This document shows, piece by piece, positions 6,663-15,425 of a stretch of DNA of 64,000 nucleotides (its first letter is position 1; each line of letters begins with the position of its first letter). This DNA is from Uliginosibacterium flavum (GTDB taxonomy: Bacteria; Pseudomonadota; Gammaproteobacteria; Burkholderiales; Rhodocyclaceae): the NCBI RefSeq assembly GCF_040566545.1, contig NZ_JBEWZI010000009.1, positions 1 through 64,000 of the forward strand, read 5' to 3'. A model generated the notes under the pieces. The model ran no database searches. It worked only from the letters and a program-made list of their open reading frames with translations, and had not been told where the DNA came from. Made by a program: the position numbers and the translations under genes.

Positions 6663-7697
6663 ATGCTCACACTCGACGATTTCGATTACGACTTGCCCCC
6701 TGAACTGATCGCCCAGACGGCCCTGCCCGACCGCGCAGCTTCCCGCCTGCTGGTGGCACGCCCGGAGGGGCTTGAAGATCGCGGCTTCCGCGAGTTGCCC
6801 GAACTGCTGCGCCCGAACGACTTACTCGTTTTCAACGACAGCCGCGTACTCCACGCGCGCCTGTTCGGCCAGAAGCAGACTGGCGGCCAGGTCGAGGTGA
6901 TGGTGGAACGCCCGCTCGGCGATCACGCCATACTGGCAATGATCCGCGCCAGCAAATCGCCCAAGCCGGGCTCGCGCATCCGCTTGATGGATGCCTTCGA
7001 GGTTGAAGTGACCGGCCGCGCGGGCGCGAATGGCGAGTTCTTCCTGCTACGCTTCCCGAGTGATGACACGGCAGTGAATTACATCGAACGCTTTGGCAAA
7101 TTGCCGCTGCCGCCGTACATCGAACACAGCGCCGACGCGAGTGACGAGACGCGCTACCAGACCGTATATGCACGCGAACTGGGCAGCGTGGCAGCGCCCA
7201 CGGCCGGCCTGCATTTCGACGACGCGCTGCTGGCCTCACTCGAAGCCAAAGGCATCAAGCGCGCCTTTGTGACGCTGCATGTGGGTGCCGGCACCTTTCA
7301 GCCGGTGCGCGAGCACGATCTGTCGAAACACAAGATGCATCGCGAGGCCTACAGCATTCCGCAGGACACAGTCGAGGCGATTGCCCGCACCCGCGCCAGC
7401 GGTGGCCGACTGGTCTGCGTCGGCACCACGGCCATGCGCGCGCTGGAGTCCGCTGCGCAAACAGGCGAGCTGAAAGCCGGCAGCGCCGAGACAGGCATCT
7501 TCATCACGCCGGGCTACAGCTTCCGCGTGGCCGATGCTTTGGTGACGAATTTCCATCTACCCAAATCCACGCTGCTGATGCTGGTGTCGGCGCTGGCCGG
7601 CACGGAAACCATTCGCGCAGCCTATGCCCACGCCGTAACCCAGCGCTATCGCTTCTTCAGCTATGGCGACGCGATGCTGCTGGAGCGCAGGGACTGA
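6663..7697 (+). CDS. queA: S-adenosylmethionine:tRNA ribosyltransferase-isomerase
   Basis: QueA transfers and isomerises the ribosyl group of AdoMet onto 7-aminomethyl-7-deazaguanine in the tRNA wobble position, forming epoxyqueuosine. The 344-residue protein has the family length and the conserved blocks FNDSRV (57-62), PLPPYI, the TAGLHFD block near 180, HVGAGTFQPV, and VTNFHLPKSTLLMLV near the C terminus. I start at ATG 6663 because the longer open frame upstream runs back through the tRNA-Leu gene. The later enzyme queG (16074) and the earlier enzyme tgt (8696) are also in this window, so the cytosolic queuosine steps are largely encoded here, though not as one operon. Confidence 0.96.
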   Translation: MLTLDDFDYDLPPELIAQTALPDRAASRLLVARPEGLEDRGFRELPELLRPNDLLVFNDSRVLHARLFGQKQTGGQVEVMVERPLGDHAILAMIRASKSPKPGSRIRLMDAFEVEVTGRAGANGEFFLLRFPSDDTAVNYIERFGKLPLPPYIEHSADASDETRYQTVYARELGSVAAPTAGLHFDDALLASLEAKGIKRAFVTLHVGAGTFQPVREHDLSKHKMHREAYSIPQDTVEAIARTRASGGRLVCVGTTAMRALESAAQTGELKAGSAETGIFITPGYSFRVADALVTNFHLPKSTLLMLVSALAGTETIRAAYAHAVTQRYRFFSYGDAMLLERRD

Positions 7698-7705
7698 ACA
7701 CCCCC

Positions 7706-7764
7706 TTGGAGAGCCTCGCCCAGAGCGGTTCTCCAGCCACCCATCAAGGCGTCTCTGCACCGCC
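7706..7764. repeat. TGAAGAGCC-family palindromic repeat, degenerate copy
   Basis: TTGGAGAGCCTCGCCCAGAGCGGTTCTCCAG followed by a weaker second arm, placed ten bases after the queA stop. It aligns with the left half of the family (consensus TGAAGAGCCGCCCCAGCGGACTTCTTCAG) seen at 21101 and 28839. It could act as a transcription terminator hairpin. Confidence 0.45.
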
Positions 7765-7824
7765 AACCCGATTCCGCGCCGCCGCCCGTTTCAGATGCAC
7801 ACCCCTCACAACCGGAGTTGCATC

Positions 7825-8604
7825 ATGAAACTTTTCAGCAAAACCGCCCTGCTCGCCCTTGCTCTTGCTCTTGCCAGCACTCTGCCGAGTGCGCAAGCCG
7901 TGGGCAATCTGGTTGACCTCAGCATCGTCGACCGCAACACCGGCGAAACCCTGCCGATCCATGTTCATCAAGGCCAGTACTGGATCGCCGGCACGCCCGG
8001 TCACCGCTACGGCATCACGCTCGCTAGCGGTTTATATGAACGCTCACTGACCGTTGTGTCGGTCGACGGGATCAATGCCGTCAGCGGCGAAACCGCAGCC
8101 TGGGATCAGACCGGCTATGTGCTGGGCGAGCGCCAGAACACGCAGATCACGGGCTGGCGCAAGAGCAACACGCAGGTCGCTGCCTTCGTGTTTACCGCAT
8201 TGCCCCGCTCCTACGCAGCCCGCACCGGGCGGCCGCAAAACGTCGGCAGCATCGGCATCGCCACTTTCCGTGAGCGGGCAGTGCCACCACCGCCAGTCAT
8301 CATGCCCTACCACAGCGACGAAAGCCTGAGCGACAAAGCCGCCAGCCGCGCCTCAGGTGCGCCGGCTCCGGCCGCCGAGAGGGAGAAACTCGGCACCGGC
8401 CACGGTCAGCGCGAACACTCGGCCGTCACCTTTACCGATTTCGAACGGGCCAACCCGCGCCCCGACGATGTTGTCGTGATCCGCTACGACAGCCGCGACA
8501 ATCTAATCGCCTTGGGCATCATTCCCGCGCCGCGCCCGCGCGCACAGCCCAACCCCTTCCCCGGCAACCCCGGTTTCGTTCCCGACCCGCCGGCGCATTG
8601 GTAG
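7825..8604 (+). CDS. secreted protein of unknown function
   Basis: A 259-residue exported protein. The start at ATG 7825 gives a classical Sec signal (MKLFSK, a long Ala/Leu core, cleavage after PSAQA near residue 25). The mature N-terminal half looks like a beta-sandwich (VDLSIVDRNTGETLPIHVHQGQYWIAGTPG), with a WIAG/Y pattern that recalls adhesion or matrix domains, but I cannot name a family. The second half is low complexity, rich in Pro, Ala and Arg, and ends in PNPFPGNPGFVPDPPAHW. It lies between queA and tgt without an obvious functional link. Confidence 0.65.
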   Translation: MKLFSKTALLALALALASTLPSAQAVGNLVDLSIVDRNTGETLPIHVHQGQYWIAGTPGHRYGITLASGLYERSLTVVSVDGINAVSGETAAWDQTGYVLGERQNTQITGWRKSNTQVAAFVFTALPRSYAARTGRPQNVGSIGIATFRERAVPPPPVIMPYHSDESLSDKAASRASGAPAPAAEREKLGTGHGQREHSAVTFTDFERANPRPDDVVVIRYDSRDNLIALGIIPAPRPRAQPNPFPGNPGFVPDPPAHW

Positions 8605-8695
8605 GCAGGGTCTTGCCAGCCACTCGCGGCTTCCGTATAACCCGCTCTTTGCCCCAGATCGGGGCGGCTCACGCGCCGCCCCTTAACGATCCACG

Positions 8696-9805
8696 ATGAA
8701 ATACGAACTCCTGTCCACTTCCGGCGGCGCGCGCCGCGGCCGTCTTCACCTGACCCACGGCATCGTTGAAACGCCGGTCTTCATGCCGGTCGGCACGTAC
8801 GGCACGGTCAAGGCCATGAGCCCGCACGAGCTGCACGACATCGGCGCTCAGATCATTCTCGGCAACACCTTCCACCTGTGGCTGCGGCCGGGCATGGAGG
8901 TCTTCGAGAAATTCGACGGGCTGCACAATTTCATGGCCTGGGACAAGCCGATCCTGACCGACTCGGGCGGCTTCCAGGTGTTCTCGCTGGGCGCGCTGCG
9001 CAAGATCACCGAAGAAGGTGTGCATTTTTCCTCGCCGATCAATGGCGACAAGCTCTTCTTGACGCCGGAAATCTCGATGCAGATCCAGCACGGACTGAAT
9101 TCAGACATCGTGATGATCTTCGACGAATGCACGCCCTACCCCGCCACCGTGGATGAGGCGGCCAAATCGATGCGCATGTCGGCGCGCTGGGCGCAACGCT
9201 CGCGCGACGAACACGACAAACTGGAAAACCGCAACGCGCTGTTCGGCATCGTGCAGGGCGGCATGTACGAAACCCTGCGCGACGAATCCCTGGCGGGCCT
9301 GGAGAAAATCGGCTTCGACGGCTACGCCATTGGCGGCCTGTCGGTGGGCGAGCCCAAGGAAGATTTTTACCGCGTGCTGGCCCACACCGGCCCGCGCCTG
9401 CCGGCCCACAAGCCGCACTACCTGATGGGCGTCGGCACGCCGGAAGATCTCGTGTATGGCGTGTCGCAAGGCATCGACATGTTCGACTGCGTGATGCCCA
9501 CGCGCAACGCGCGCAACGGCTGGCTATTCACGCGCTGGGGCAATCTGAAGATCCGCAACGCCAAACACAAGACGGACACGCGCCCGGTCGACGAAAGCTG
9601 CGAGTGCTACACCTGCCGGAATTTCTCACGCGCCTATCTGCATCATCTGGACCGCGCGCAGGAGATGCTCGGCCCGCGCCTGATGACCATTCATAACCTG
9701 CACTATTACCAGCACCTGATGCGCGAGATCCGTGCGGCCATCGAAGTCGATGATTTCGCCGGCTTCCAGCTGCGTTTTGCTGCCGAGCGCAATCGCGGGG
9801 TCTGA
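8696..9805 (+). CDS. tgt: queuine tRNA-ribosyltransferase
   Basis: Bacterial TGT swaps guanine-34 of GUN-anticodon tRNAs for preQ1. The 369-residue protein is full length. Visible features: DSGGFQVFSLG near residue 89 (the substrate-binding Asp), GNTFHLWLRPG, DECTPYP near 142, GGLSVGEPKE, the catalytic Asp in GIDMFDCVMPTRNARNG near 264, and the zinc site CECYTC plus downstream His near 300-330. The ATG directly follows an ACGATCC leader. It is separated from queA by the secreted-protein gene, and yajC-secDF follow, the order seen in many betaproteobacteria (queA, tgt, yajC, secD, secF). Confidence 0.97.
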   Translation: MKYELLSTSGGARRGRLHLTHGIVETPVFMPVGTYGTVKAMSPHELHDIGAQIILGNTFHLWLRPGMEVFEKFDGLHNFMAWDKPILTDSGGFQVFSLGALRKITEEGVHFSSPINGDKLFLTPEISMQIQHGLNSDIVMIFDECTPYPATVDEAAKSMRMSARWAQRSRDEHDKLENRNALFGIVQGGMYETLRDESLAGLEKIGFDGYAIGGLSVGEPKEDFYRVLAHTGPRLPAHKPHYLMGVGTPEDLVYGVSQGIDMFDCVMPTRNARNGWLFTRWGNLKIRNAKHKTDTRPVDESCECYTCRNFSRAYLHHLDRAQEMLGPRLMTIHNLHYYQHLMREIRAAIEVDDFAGFQLRFAAERNRGV

Positions 9806-9820
9806 TCGGTCGCCTACCCG

Positions 9821-9888
9821 CAGAGGCTTGCCTGACGGGCATCTACAGGCAGGCACGCTGTAGAGGCAAGCTGGATGCGGCTGTGCAG
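9821..9888. repeat. TGAAGAGCC-family palindromic repeat
   Basis: A diverged member: GGCTTGCCTGACGGGC, ATCTACAGGCAGGCACGC, TGTAGAGGCAAGCTGG, ATGCGGCTGTGCAG. The inner stem TCTACA/TGTAGA replaces CTTCAG/CTGAAG of the other copies with both arms changed together, which preserves pairing. It lies 16 bases after tgt. Confidence 0.6.
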
Positions 9889-9970
9889 CATGCCCCTCAT
9901 GCCACGGGCACCGGTCACGCTGACAGTGCAAGAGCTGCTTACGATTGTCCGAAGGCTTGAGTTAGCGTCG

Positions 9971-9998
9971 TTTGCCCCAAGCTTTGGCCTGCTATACT
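9971..9998 (+). promoter_or_regulatory. probable promoter of yajC-secDF
   Basis: TTTGCC (9971-9976), a 16-base spacer and TATACT (9993-9998) lie 38 bases before the yajC start, with no other gene between. Confidence 0.5.
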
Positions 9999-10035
9999 CG
10001 GCCGCCTTAAAGAACCCAAGACCCGGAGCCAGACG

Positions 10036-10383
10036 ATGTTCATTTCAGACGCGTACGCACAGACCGCCACGACCGCAGCCCAGGCAGGGCCTGATTTCAT
10101 GAGCCTGAGCCTGAACAATCCGCTGTTCATGTTTGGCGCTATGGGGCTGGCCATGTACTTTCTGATTTTCCGCCCGCAGCAAACCCGCGCCAAAGAACAC
10201 CGCGCCCTGCTCGATGCACTGGCAGCTGGCGATGAAGTCATCACCCAGGGCGGCATCGCCGGCAAAGTTGCCAGCGTTGGCGACAACTTCATCAAGGTCG
10301 AAATCGCCAGCGGCGTGGAAATCACCGTGCAAAAACCGGCCATTTCTGCTGTGCTGCCCAAGGGCACGTTGAAGAATTCCTGA
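10036..10383 (+). CDS. yajC: preprotein translocase accessory subunit YajC
   Basis: YajC forms a complex with SecD and SecF beside the SecYEG channel. The 115-residue protein has the expected short N terminus, one membrane helix near residues 34-55 ending in YFLIFRPQQ, a family signature, then the soluble segment LAAGDEVITQGGIAGKV and VQKPAISAVLPKGTLK. It heads a yajC-secD-secF transcription unit; secD starts 96 bases downstream. A promoter-like TTTGCC-16-TATACT precedes it. Confidence 0.96.
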   Translation: MFISDAYAQTATTAAQAGPDFMSLSLNNPLFMFGAMGLAMYFLIFRPQQTRAKEHRALLDALAAGDEVITQGGIAGKVASVGDNFIKVEIASGVEITVQKPAISAVLPKGTLKNS

Positions 10384-10479
10384 AACAGTGAAGAGTGAGG
10401 AATCAGGGGTGAGGCGTAAGCCCCGCCCCGATTTCTCACTTATCACTCCATATTTCTCACTTCTCGCTCCTCACTGACC

Positions 10480-12306
10480 ATGAACCGTTACCCGCTCTGG
10501 AAAAACCTGATGATCGGCGTCGTGCTGATTCTCGGGCTGCTCTACACCCTGCCGAACTTCTACGGTGAAGTACCGGCGGTGCAGATCTCTGCCGCTCGTT
10601 CGACCGTCAAGGTCGATAACGCCCTTGAGGCGAAGACGCTTGAAATCCTGAGCGCGGCCAAGATCGTTCCGCAAGGCACGCTTCGCGACCAGAGCAGCCT
10701 GCGCGTGCGCCTGGGCGCCGATGATCAGATGAAGGCGCGTGACGCCATCGAACGTGCGCTGAACCCGGATGCACAAAACCCGTCCTATGTTGTCGCACTG
10801 AACCTGCTCTCGGCCAGCCCGGCCTGGCTCACCAAGATCGGGGCTCTGCCGATGTATCTGGGCCTGGATCTGCGCGGCGGGGTGCACTTCCTGCTGGAAG
10901 TTGACATGAAGGGCGCCATCGTCAAACAGATGGACGTCGCTGCCGGCGACCTGCGCAGTTTGTTGCGCGACAAGAAAATCCGTCACGGCGGCATTGCGCG
11001 CGAAGGCGAAATGCTGGTCGTCCGCCTGCGTGACGACGCCACCCGCAGCCAGGCCAAAGACGCCATCCGAGCCAGCCGCAGCGATTTTGAATACACCGAG
11101 CGCAGCGAAGGTGAAGATCGCCTGCTGGTCGCCAACATGACCCCGCAGGCCCGCAAGACAATTCAGGAAGATGCGCTCAAGCAGAACATCGCCACCCTGC
11201 ACAATCGCGTAAACGAGCTTGGCGTTGCCGAGCCCGTCATTCAACAGCAAGGCCTGAACCGCATCGTGGTGCAATTGCCCGGTGTGCAGGACGTGTCCCA
11301 GGCCAAGAAGTTGATCGGCCGCACCGCGACCCTGCAAGTGCGCATGGCGGCTGAAAGTGCTTCTGCCGGCACCGACACATTCCCCGAGAACCGCAGCGGC
11401 CAGACCGTCCCGGTTGCGGTGAAAAAACAGGTCGTCCTCACCGGTGATCGTTTCGTCAAAGCGCAAGCCACCTTCGACCAGAACCAGCGCCCGGCCATCT
11501 CGGTCACGCTGGATGCGGCTGGTGGCCGCATCATGCGTGATGTCACGCGTGAAAACCTTGGCAAGCCGATGGCCATCATCCTGTTCGAAAAGAGCAAGGG
11601 CGAAGTTATTTCGGTCGCAAACATCCAGGGAGAATTCGGCAGCCAGTTCCAGATCACCGGCAACTTCAGCAGCGAAGAAACCAACAGCCTGGCCATGTTG
11701 ATCCGCTCCGGCTCGCTGGCGGCGCCGATGGATATCATCGAAGAACGCACCATCGGCCCAAGCCTGGGCGCTGACAATATTGAAAAGGGCTTCAAATCCA
11801 CGCTGTGGGGCTTCCTGGCGATTGCCACCTTCATGTGCGTGTATTACGTGTTCTTCGGCTTCATTTCCACCATCGCGCTGGGCGCCAACGTGCTCCTGCT
11901 GATTGCCCTGCTGTCGCTGTTCCAGGCCACATTGACCCTTCCGGGCATTGCGGCTATCGCGCTGGCACTGGGTATGGCCATTGACTCGAACGTGCTGATC
12001 AACGAACGCATCCGCGAAGAACTGCGTAATGGCGCCACGCCACAGGCGGCAATCACCGCCGGTTACGAGCGCGCCTTCGACACGATTCTGGATTCGAACG
12101 TCACCACCCTGATTGCAGGTATCGCCTTGCTGGCCTTCGGTTCCGGCCCGATCAAGGGCTTCGCTGTGGTGCATTGCCTGGGCATTCTGACTTCGATGTT
12201 CAGCGCCGTGTTCGTCTCGCGCATGCTCACCAACTTCGTTTATGGCTATCGCCGCAAACTCGACAAACTCGCCATCGGCCAGATCTGGCGCGCTTCGGCT
12301 GAATAA
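10480..12306 (+). CDS. secD: protein translocase subunit SecD
   Basis: SecD uses the proton motive force to pull exported proteins across the inner membrane. The 608-residue protein has an N-terminal membrane helix (LMIGVVLILGLLYTLPNFYG), the conserved GLDLRGG near 127 at the start of the large periplasmic part, the P1 domain in the middle, and a C-terminal five-helix RND-type domain from about 440 (GPSLGADNIEKG, ALGMAIDSNVLINERIREELR). That last motif includes the conserved Asp of the proton path. Length and blocks match the family. secF follows after 17 bases behind an AGGAG motif. Confidence 0.97.
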   Translation: MNRYPLWKNLMIGVVLILGLLYTLPNFYGEVPAVQISAARSTVKVDNALEAKTLEILSAAKIVPQGTLRDQSSLRVRLGADDQMKARDAIERALNPDAQNPSYVVALNLLSASPAWLTKIGALPMYLGLDLRGGVHFLLEVDMKGAIVKQMDVAAGDLRSLLRDKKIRHGGIAREGEMLVVRLRDDATRSQAKDAIRASRSDFEYTERSEGEDRLLVANMTPQARKTIQEDALKQNIATLHNRVNELGVAEPVIQQQGLNRIVVQLPGVQDVSQAKKLIGRTATLQVRMAAESASAGTDTFPENRSGQTVPVAVKKQVVLTGDRFVKAQATFDQNQRPAISVTLDAAGGRIMRDVTRENLGKPMAIILFEKSKGEVISVANIQGEFGSQFQITGNFSSEETNSLAMLIRSGSLAAPMDIIEERTIGPSLGADNIEKGFKSTLWGFLAIATFMCVYYVFFGFISTIALGANVLLLIALLSLFQATLTLPGIAAIALALGMAIDSNVLINERIREELRNGATPQAAITAGYERAFDTILDSNVTTLIAGIALLAFGSGPIKGFAVVHCLGILTSMFSAVFVSRMLTNFVYGYRRKLDKLAIGQIWRASAE

Positions 12307-12323
12307 GCGCCAGGAGAAAAATC

Positions 12324-13343
12324 ATGGAACTGTTCCGCATCCGTAAAGACATTCCCTTCATGCGTCACGCGTTGGTCTTCAACGTGATTTCGCTGGTCAC
12401 CTTCCTGCTAGCCGTGTTCTTCATCTTCTACAACGGCCTGCACCTGTCAGTGGAGTTCACTGGCGGTACTGTCATGGAGGTTAGTTACGCTGAAGCGCCA
12501 CAACTGGAGCCGATCCGTAACACCCTGAATGCAGCCGGCTATGTCGACGCTCAGGCACAAACCTTCGGCAGCTCACGCGACATCATGGTGCGCGTCCCCA
12601 ATCGTGCCAACGAAAACTCTGCGCTGGTCTCCGGCACGGTTTTCAAGGCTCTTTGTGCCGCATCCACCGGGGAAGTAAAGAGCACTCAAGCAGTCGGCCC
12701 CAAAGGTGAAGCACTGACCAAAGAAGCCTGCATGTCAGCTCAAGGCACTGAGATCTCCTCCATCAGCCGTGTCGAGTTCGTCGGCCCGCAGGTTGGCGAA
12801 GAACTCGCCACCGACGGCGCCATGGCCATGCTGATGGTGGTTCTCTTCATCGTCATCTATCTCGCTTTCCGCTTCGAATGGCGCTTCGCCGTATCGGCAA
12901 TCATCGCCAACCTGCACGATGTGATCATCATCATCGGCTTCTTCGCCTTCTTCCAGTGGGAGTTCTCGCTGCCCGTACTGGCAGCGGTGCTCGCCGTACT
13001 GGGCTATTCGGTAAACGAGTCCGTGGTGGTCTTCGACCGCGTACGTGAAACCTTCCGCAACAGCCGCAAGCGCGGCCTGACGGTGCCGGAAGTGCTGGAT
13101 CACGCCATCACCAGCACCATCTCGCGCACCATCATCACCCACGCCTGTACATTGATGATGGTCTTGTCGATGTACTTTTTTGGTGGCCCGACCCTGCACC
13201 ACTTTGCACTGGCGTTAGCCATCGGCATCTGCTTCGGCATCTACTCGTCAGTACTGGTGGCAGCACCGCTGGTAATGTGGCTGGGTGTGTCGCGCGAACA
13301 GTTCATCAAGGCTGAAGTGGTCAAGGAAGAAGCTGTCGTTTAA
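12324..13343 (+). CDS. secF: protein translocase subunit SecF
   Basis: SecF is the partner of SecD in the proton-driven export complex. The 339-residue protein begins with a membrane helix (VISLVTFLLAVFFIFY), has VEFTGGTVMEV at the start of its periplasmic domain, and then RVEFVGPQVG leading to five helices. It carries the conserved GYSVNESVVVFDRVRE block (the SecF counterpart of the SecD Asp motif) and RTIITH. AGGAG precedes the ATG at the usual distance. It is the last gene of the yajC-secD-secF unit; a strong intrinsic terminator follows. Confidence 0.97.
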   Translation: MELFRIRKDIPFMRHALVFNVISLVTFLLAVFFIFYNGLHLSVEFTGGTVMEVSYAEAPQLEPIRNTLNAAGYVDAQAQTFGSSRDIMVRVPNRANENSALVSGTVFKALCAASTGEVKSTQAVGPKGEALTKEACMSAQGTEISSISRVEFVGPQVGEELATDGAMAMLMVVLFIVIYLAFRFEWRFAVSAIIANLHDVIIIIGFFAFFQWEFSLPVLAAVLAVLGYSVNESVVVFDRVRETFRNSRKRGLTVPEVLDHAITSTISRTIITHACTLMMVLSMYFFGGPTLHHFALALAIGICFGIYSSVLVAAPLVMWLGVSREQFIKAEVVKEEAVV

Positions 13344-13363
13344 ACACCGTGCCTCTTCTGTAA

Positions 13364-13397
13364 AAAAACGGCTCCCGCGTGGAGCCGTTTTTCTTTT
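13364..13397 (+). terminator. intrinsic terminator after secF
   Basis: The stem AAACGGCTCC / GGAGCCGTTT with loop CGCGT is followed by TTTCTTTTT. The A-rich left flank could also make it work on the other strand. Confidence 0.85.
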
Positions 13398-13640
13398 TAA
13401 CCTGGAAACCGTAGTTGGACACGCCCGAGTGGGTCGTGATGCGGTGCGTTGGCAAGGCGCGCCGACGCAGCGGGCCTTTGCCCGCAAGGAGAAGCAACGC
13501 AGCCAGCGTACCGCAGCGCGGCTCAACCGGACGTGTAGCGCGCTCACCCAAAAGATGAAGGCTGGCGTGGGGACGAAACTTCGTTTTCATGCGGGTTGGC
13601 AAGCGATTGAAAGCGGTCAACTGCGGTTTCCAGGTTTAAA
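13397..13640. repeat. 244-bp MITE-like element with terminal inverted repeats
   Basis: The ends are inverted copies of one another: left TTAACCTGGAAACCGTAGTTG, right (reverse complement) TTAAACCTGGAAACCGCAGTTG. They enclose about 200 bases with no gene on either strand. The element sits directly after the T-run of the secF terminator and fills the gap before the cytochrome b gene. It has the size and shape of a non-autonomous mobile element; no transposase of matching type is in the window. Confidence 0.6.
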
Positions 13641-13684
13641 CTTCTGCCATCATTTCATCTTCAAACCCCGCCCCGGAGAACACG

Positions 13685-14359
13685 ATGACCGAAACAAAAA
13701 AAACACGTCGCATCAAGCTATGGGATCTGCCCCTGCGCCTGTTTCACTGGGCACTGCTGATCTGTGTGGCGGGCGCCATCGCGAGCATCGAAATAGGCGA
13801 GAACGTCGAGGTGCATCAATATTTCGGCTACGCCATCCTGAGCCTGCTGATCTTCCGCGTGATATGGGGCGTGGTGGGCGGCAGTCACGCGCGCTTTGTC
13901 AGCTTCATACGCGGACCGGGAACCGTACTCGACTACCTGAAACGCATGAAAGAGCACAAAGGCCCGAGCATCGGCCACAACCCGCTGGGGGCGCTGTCAG
14001 TGCTGGGCATGCTCGCCGCCCTGTTTGTTCAAGCAACTTCAGGACTGTTCCTGACTGATGAAATCATGTTTGAGGCGCCGCTCTTCAAATACATCAGTGG
14101 CGCCACCGCCAGCCTGCTGGCCGAGATCCACGAGATCAATGCCGCAATCATCTTCACGCTGATCGGTCTGCACTTGGCTGCGATCCTGTTTTACCGCTTT
14201 ATCAAACGCGAAAACCTGATCACACCGATGGTAACGGGCAACAAGGAAGTGCCTGCTGAACTGCCGGACCAAGACGCCAGCGGCGGCTCTGCCTGGCTCG
14301 GCCTGCTGGTATTCGGCGTGGCAGCCGGCACCGTCTGGTTCATCATCAACAAGCTCTGA
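13685..14359 (+). CDS. cytochrome b561-type membrane protein
   Basis: A 224-residue member of the cytochrome b/b561 (Ni/Fe-hydrogenase type) family, a diheme membrane electron carrier. Four helices hold the core, with His ligands in LFHWALL, EVHQYFGY and HEINAAIIF/LHLAAIL. A fifth, C-terminal helix follows a short periplasm-facing linker. A GGAG motif lies before the ATG. The convergent neighbour encodes a c'-type cytochrome; in many proteobacteria a b561 and a soluble cytochrome c of this kind sit together, which suggests a shared electron-transfer role, but the specific partner here is inference. Confidence 0.88.
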   Translation: MTETKKTRRIKLWDLPLRLFHWALLICVAGAIASIEIGENVEVHQYFGYAILSLLIFRVIWGVVGGSHARFVSFIRGPGTVLDYLKRMKEHKGPSIGHNPLGALSVLGMLAALFVQATSGLFLTDEIMFEAPLFKYISGATASLLAEIHEINAAIIFTLIGLHLAAILFYRFIKRENLITPMVTGNKEVPAELPDQDASGGSAWLGLLVFGVAAGTVWFIINKL

Positions 14360-14374
14360 TCCAGAACACATAAA

Positions 14375-14406
14375 AAAGCCGCCGCATCTTTCATGCGGCG
14401 GCTTTT
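14375..14406. terminator. bidirectional terminator
   Basis: The stem AAAGCCGCCGCAT / ATGCGGCGGCTTTT lies between two convergent genes, with A-run and T-run on opposite sides, so it can serve both. Confidence 0.85.
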
Positions 14407-14427
14407 CATTTGCATGATGGCCCGGAT

Positions 14428-14877
14428 TTACTTCATCCGATAGTCATCGTGACAACCCTTGCAGGTCTTGCCCAGATCAGCCAGCGCAACCTTCAGCGTT
14501 CCAACATCACCGGCCGCCGCTGGCAGTGCCTTGGCTGCAGCAGTGAACTTGTCATAAGCGGCCTTGAACTTTTCCGGCTCACTCCACACTTTCGGGTCAG
14601 CCTTGGTCGGCGCGCCCTTGTCAGTCCCGGGACCAAAAGCGCCGGCTTGCAAGGGCAGATCGGATAGATCCGCGATCACGCTGGCATGGCGCACAGCGAC
14701 ATCCTTGTTGAAAGCTACGTCGCCCTTGGCCATCGCATTCAGTGCGCCGCTGCTGCGTGCGTTGACTGTCATGGCTGACTGACGATATTTGATCTGGTCT
14801 TCCGGCTTGGCCTGAGCGAAAGCCGCAGATGCGCCGAGGCCGGCCAGAGCGAGTACGGCAAGGTGCTGAAATTTCAT
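14428..14877 (-). CDS. periplasmic cytochrome c' / c-556
   Basis: A 149-residue secreted cytochrome. The start at 14877 gives a Sec signal peptide (MKFQHLAVLALAG, cleavage after AFAQA, residue 23); an upstream in-frame ATG would bury this signal. The heme motif CKGCH is at residues 139-143, near the C terminus, as is typical of the four-helix cytochrome c' family, and DDYRMK ends the protein. It is about the usual 130 residues after cleavage. Such proteins carry electrons or bind NO in the periplasm. It is convergent with the b561 gene. Confidence 0.92.
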   Translation of the reverse strand: MKFQHLAVLALAGLGASAAFAQAKPEDQIKYRQSAMTVNARSSGALNAMAKGDVAFNKDVAVRHASVIADLSDLPLQAGAFGPGTDKGAPTKADPKVWSEPEKFKAAYDKFTAAAKALPAAAGDVGTLKVALADLGKTCKGCHDDYRMK

Positions 14878-14950
14878 GTTAATTCCTCTGTGGTGAGTGC
14901 TGCTCGTGTCATTGAATGCCGGGGGCGGCATTCACCTTAAACGGCCGGAC

Positions 14951-15277
14951 TTAATCAGCCGATCCTGCAAAAACATGTTTGACCCGCAAAACGTGCCCAT
15001 CACTGACAACTTGCAGCAAGCGATCAATGTTCGGATGCTTGCCCGGATTCTGCCGTGCATCGTCCGTGTGTTCAGCATAGATCTCCAGCCCCTTGTTTGC
15101 TGCATCGACATTGATCGCGCCGTAGAACTGGGCCAGATGATTGTAGACCGCCAACGAACCGATCTGACCGGGCTTGTGTTCGATAAGCCCAACTTCATTG
15201 CCATCGGCATCAAGGAGCTGAACTGCAGCAAGATGCGAAACGCCGGGGAGTTGTTTGAGATTGTCTGCGAAGGCCAT
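14951..15277 (-). CDS. DUF2322 family protein
   Basis: A 108-residue soluble protein of the DUF2322 family, which I recognise from ADNLKQLPGVSHLAAVQLLD, DADGNEVGLIEHKPGQIGSL, the AEHTDDARQNPGKHPNIDRL block and the terminal LRVKHVF. The family is small and mainly proteobacterial, and its function is not known. There is no signal or membrane segment. It reads in the same direction as the cytochrome c' gene with 73 bases between, so the two could share a transcript. Confidence 0.8.
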   Translation of the reverse strand: MAFADNLKQLPGVSHLAAVQLLDADGNEVGLIEHKPGQIGSLAVYNHLAQFYGAINVDAANKGLEIYAEHTDDARQNPGKHPNIDRLLQVVSDGHVLRVKHVFAGSAD

Positions 15278-15323
15278 GGTTTTAAGTGGAGAGTAAAGTG
15301 TAGGGAGATTTTAGCGCGCCTTG

Positions 15324-15394
15324 CCTGAAGAAGCGCACCCGCCCTGCCTAGCCAGCAGGGCACGCTGGAGAAGCCCGCCAGGTGCGGCTCTTGG
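15324..15394. repeat. TGAAGAGCC-family palindromic repeat, diverged
   Basis: CCTGAAGAAGCGCACCCGCCCTGCC...GCAGGGCACGCTGGAGAAGCCCGCCAGGTGCGGCTCTTGGAG. The right half (AAGC..GCCAGGTGCGGCTCTT) matches the copies at 19135 and 52029. It lies in the gap between divergent genes. Confidence 0.55.
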
Positions 15395-15425
15395 AGATGG
15401 GCCCTGAAACACCTCCATCAGCTGA

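Noticed and set aside
10471..12174. A 567-codon open frame opposite secD
   Set aside because: Same cause: antisense of a conserved gene, with no start signal or recognised domain.
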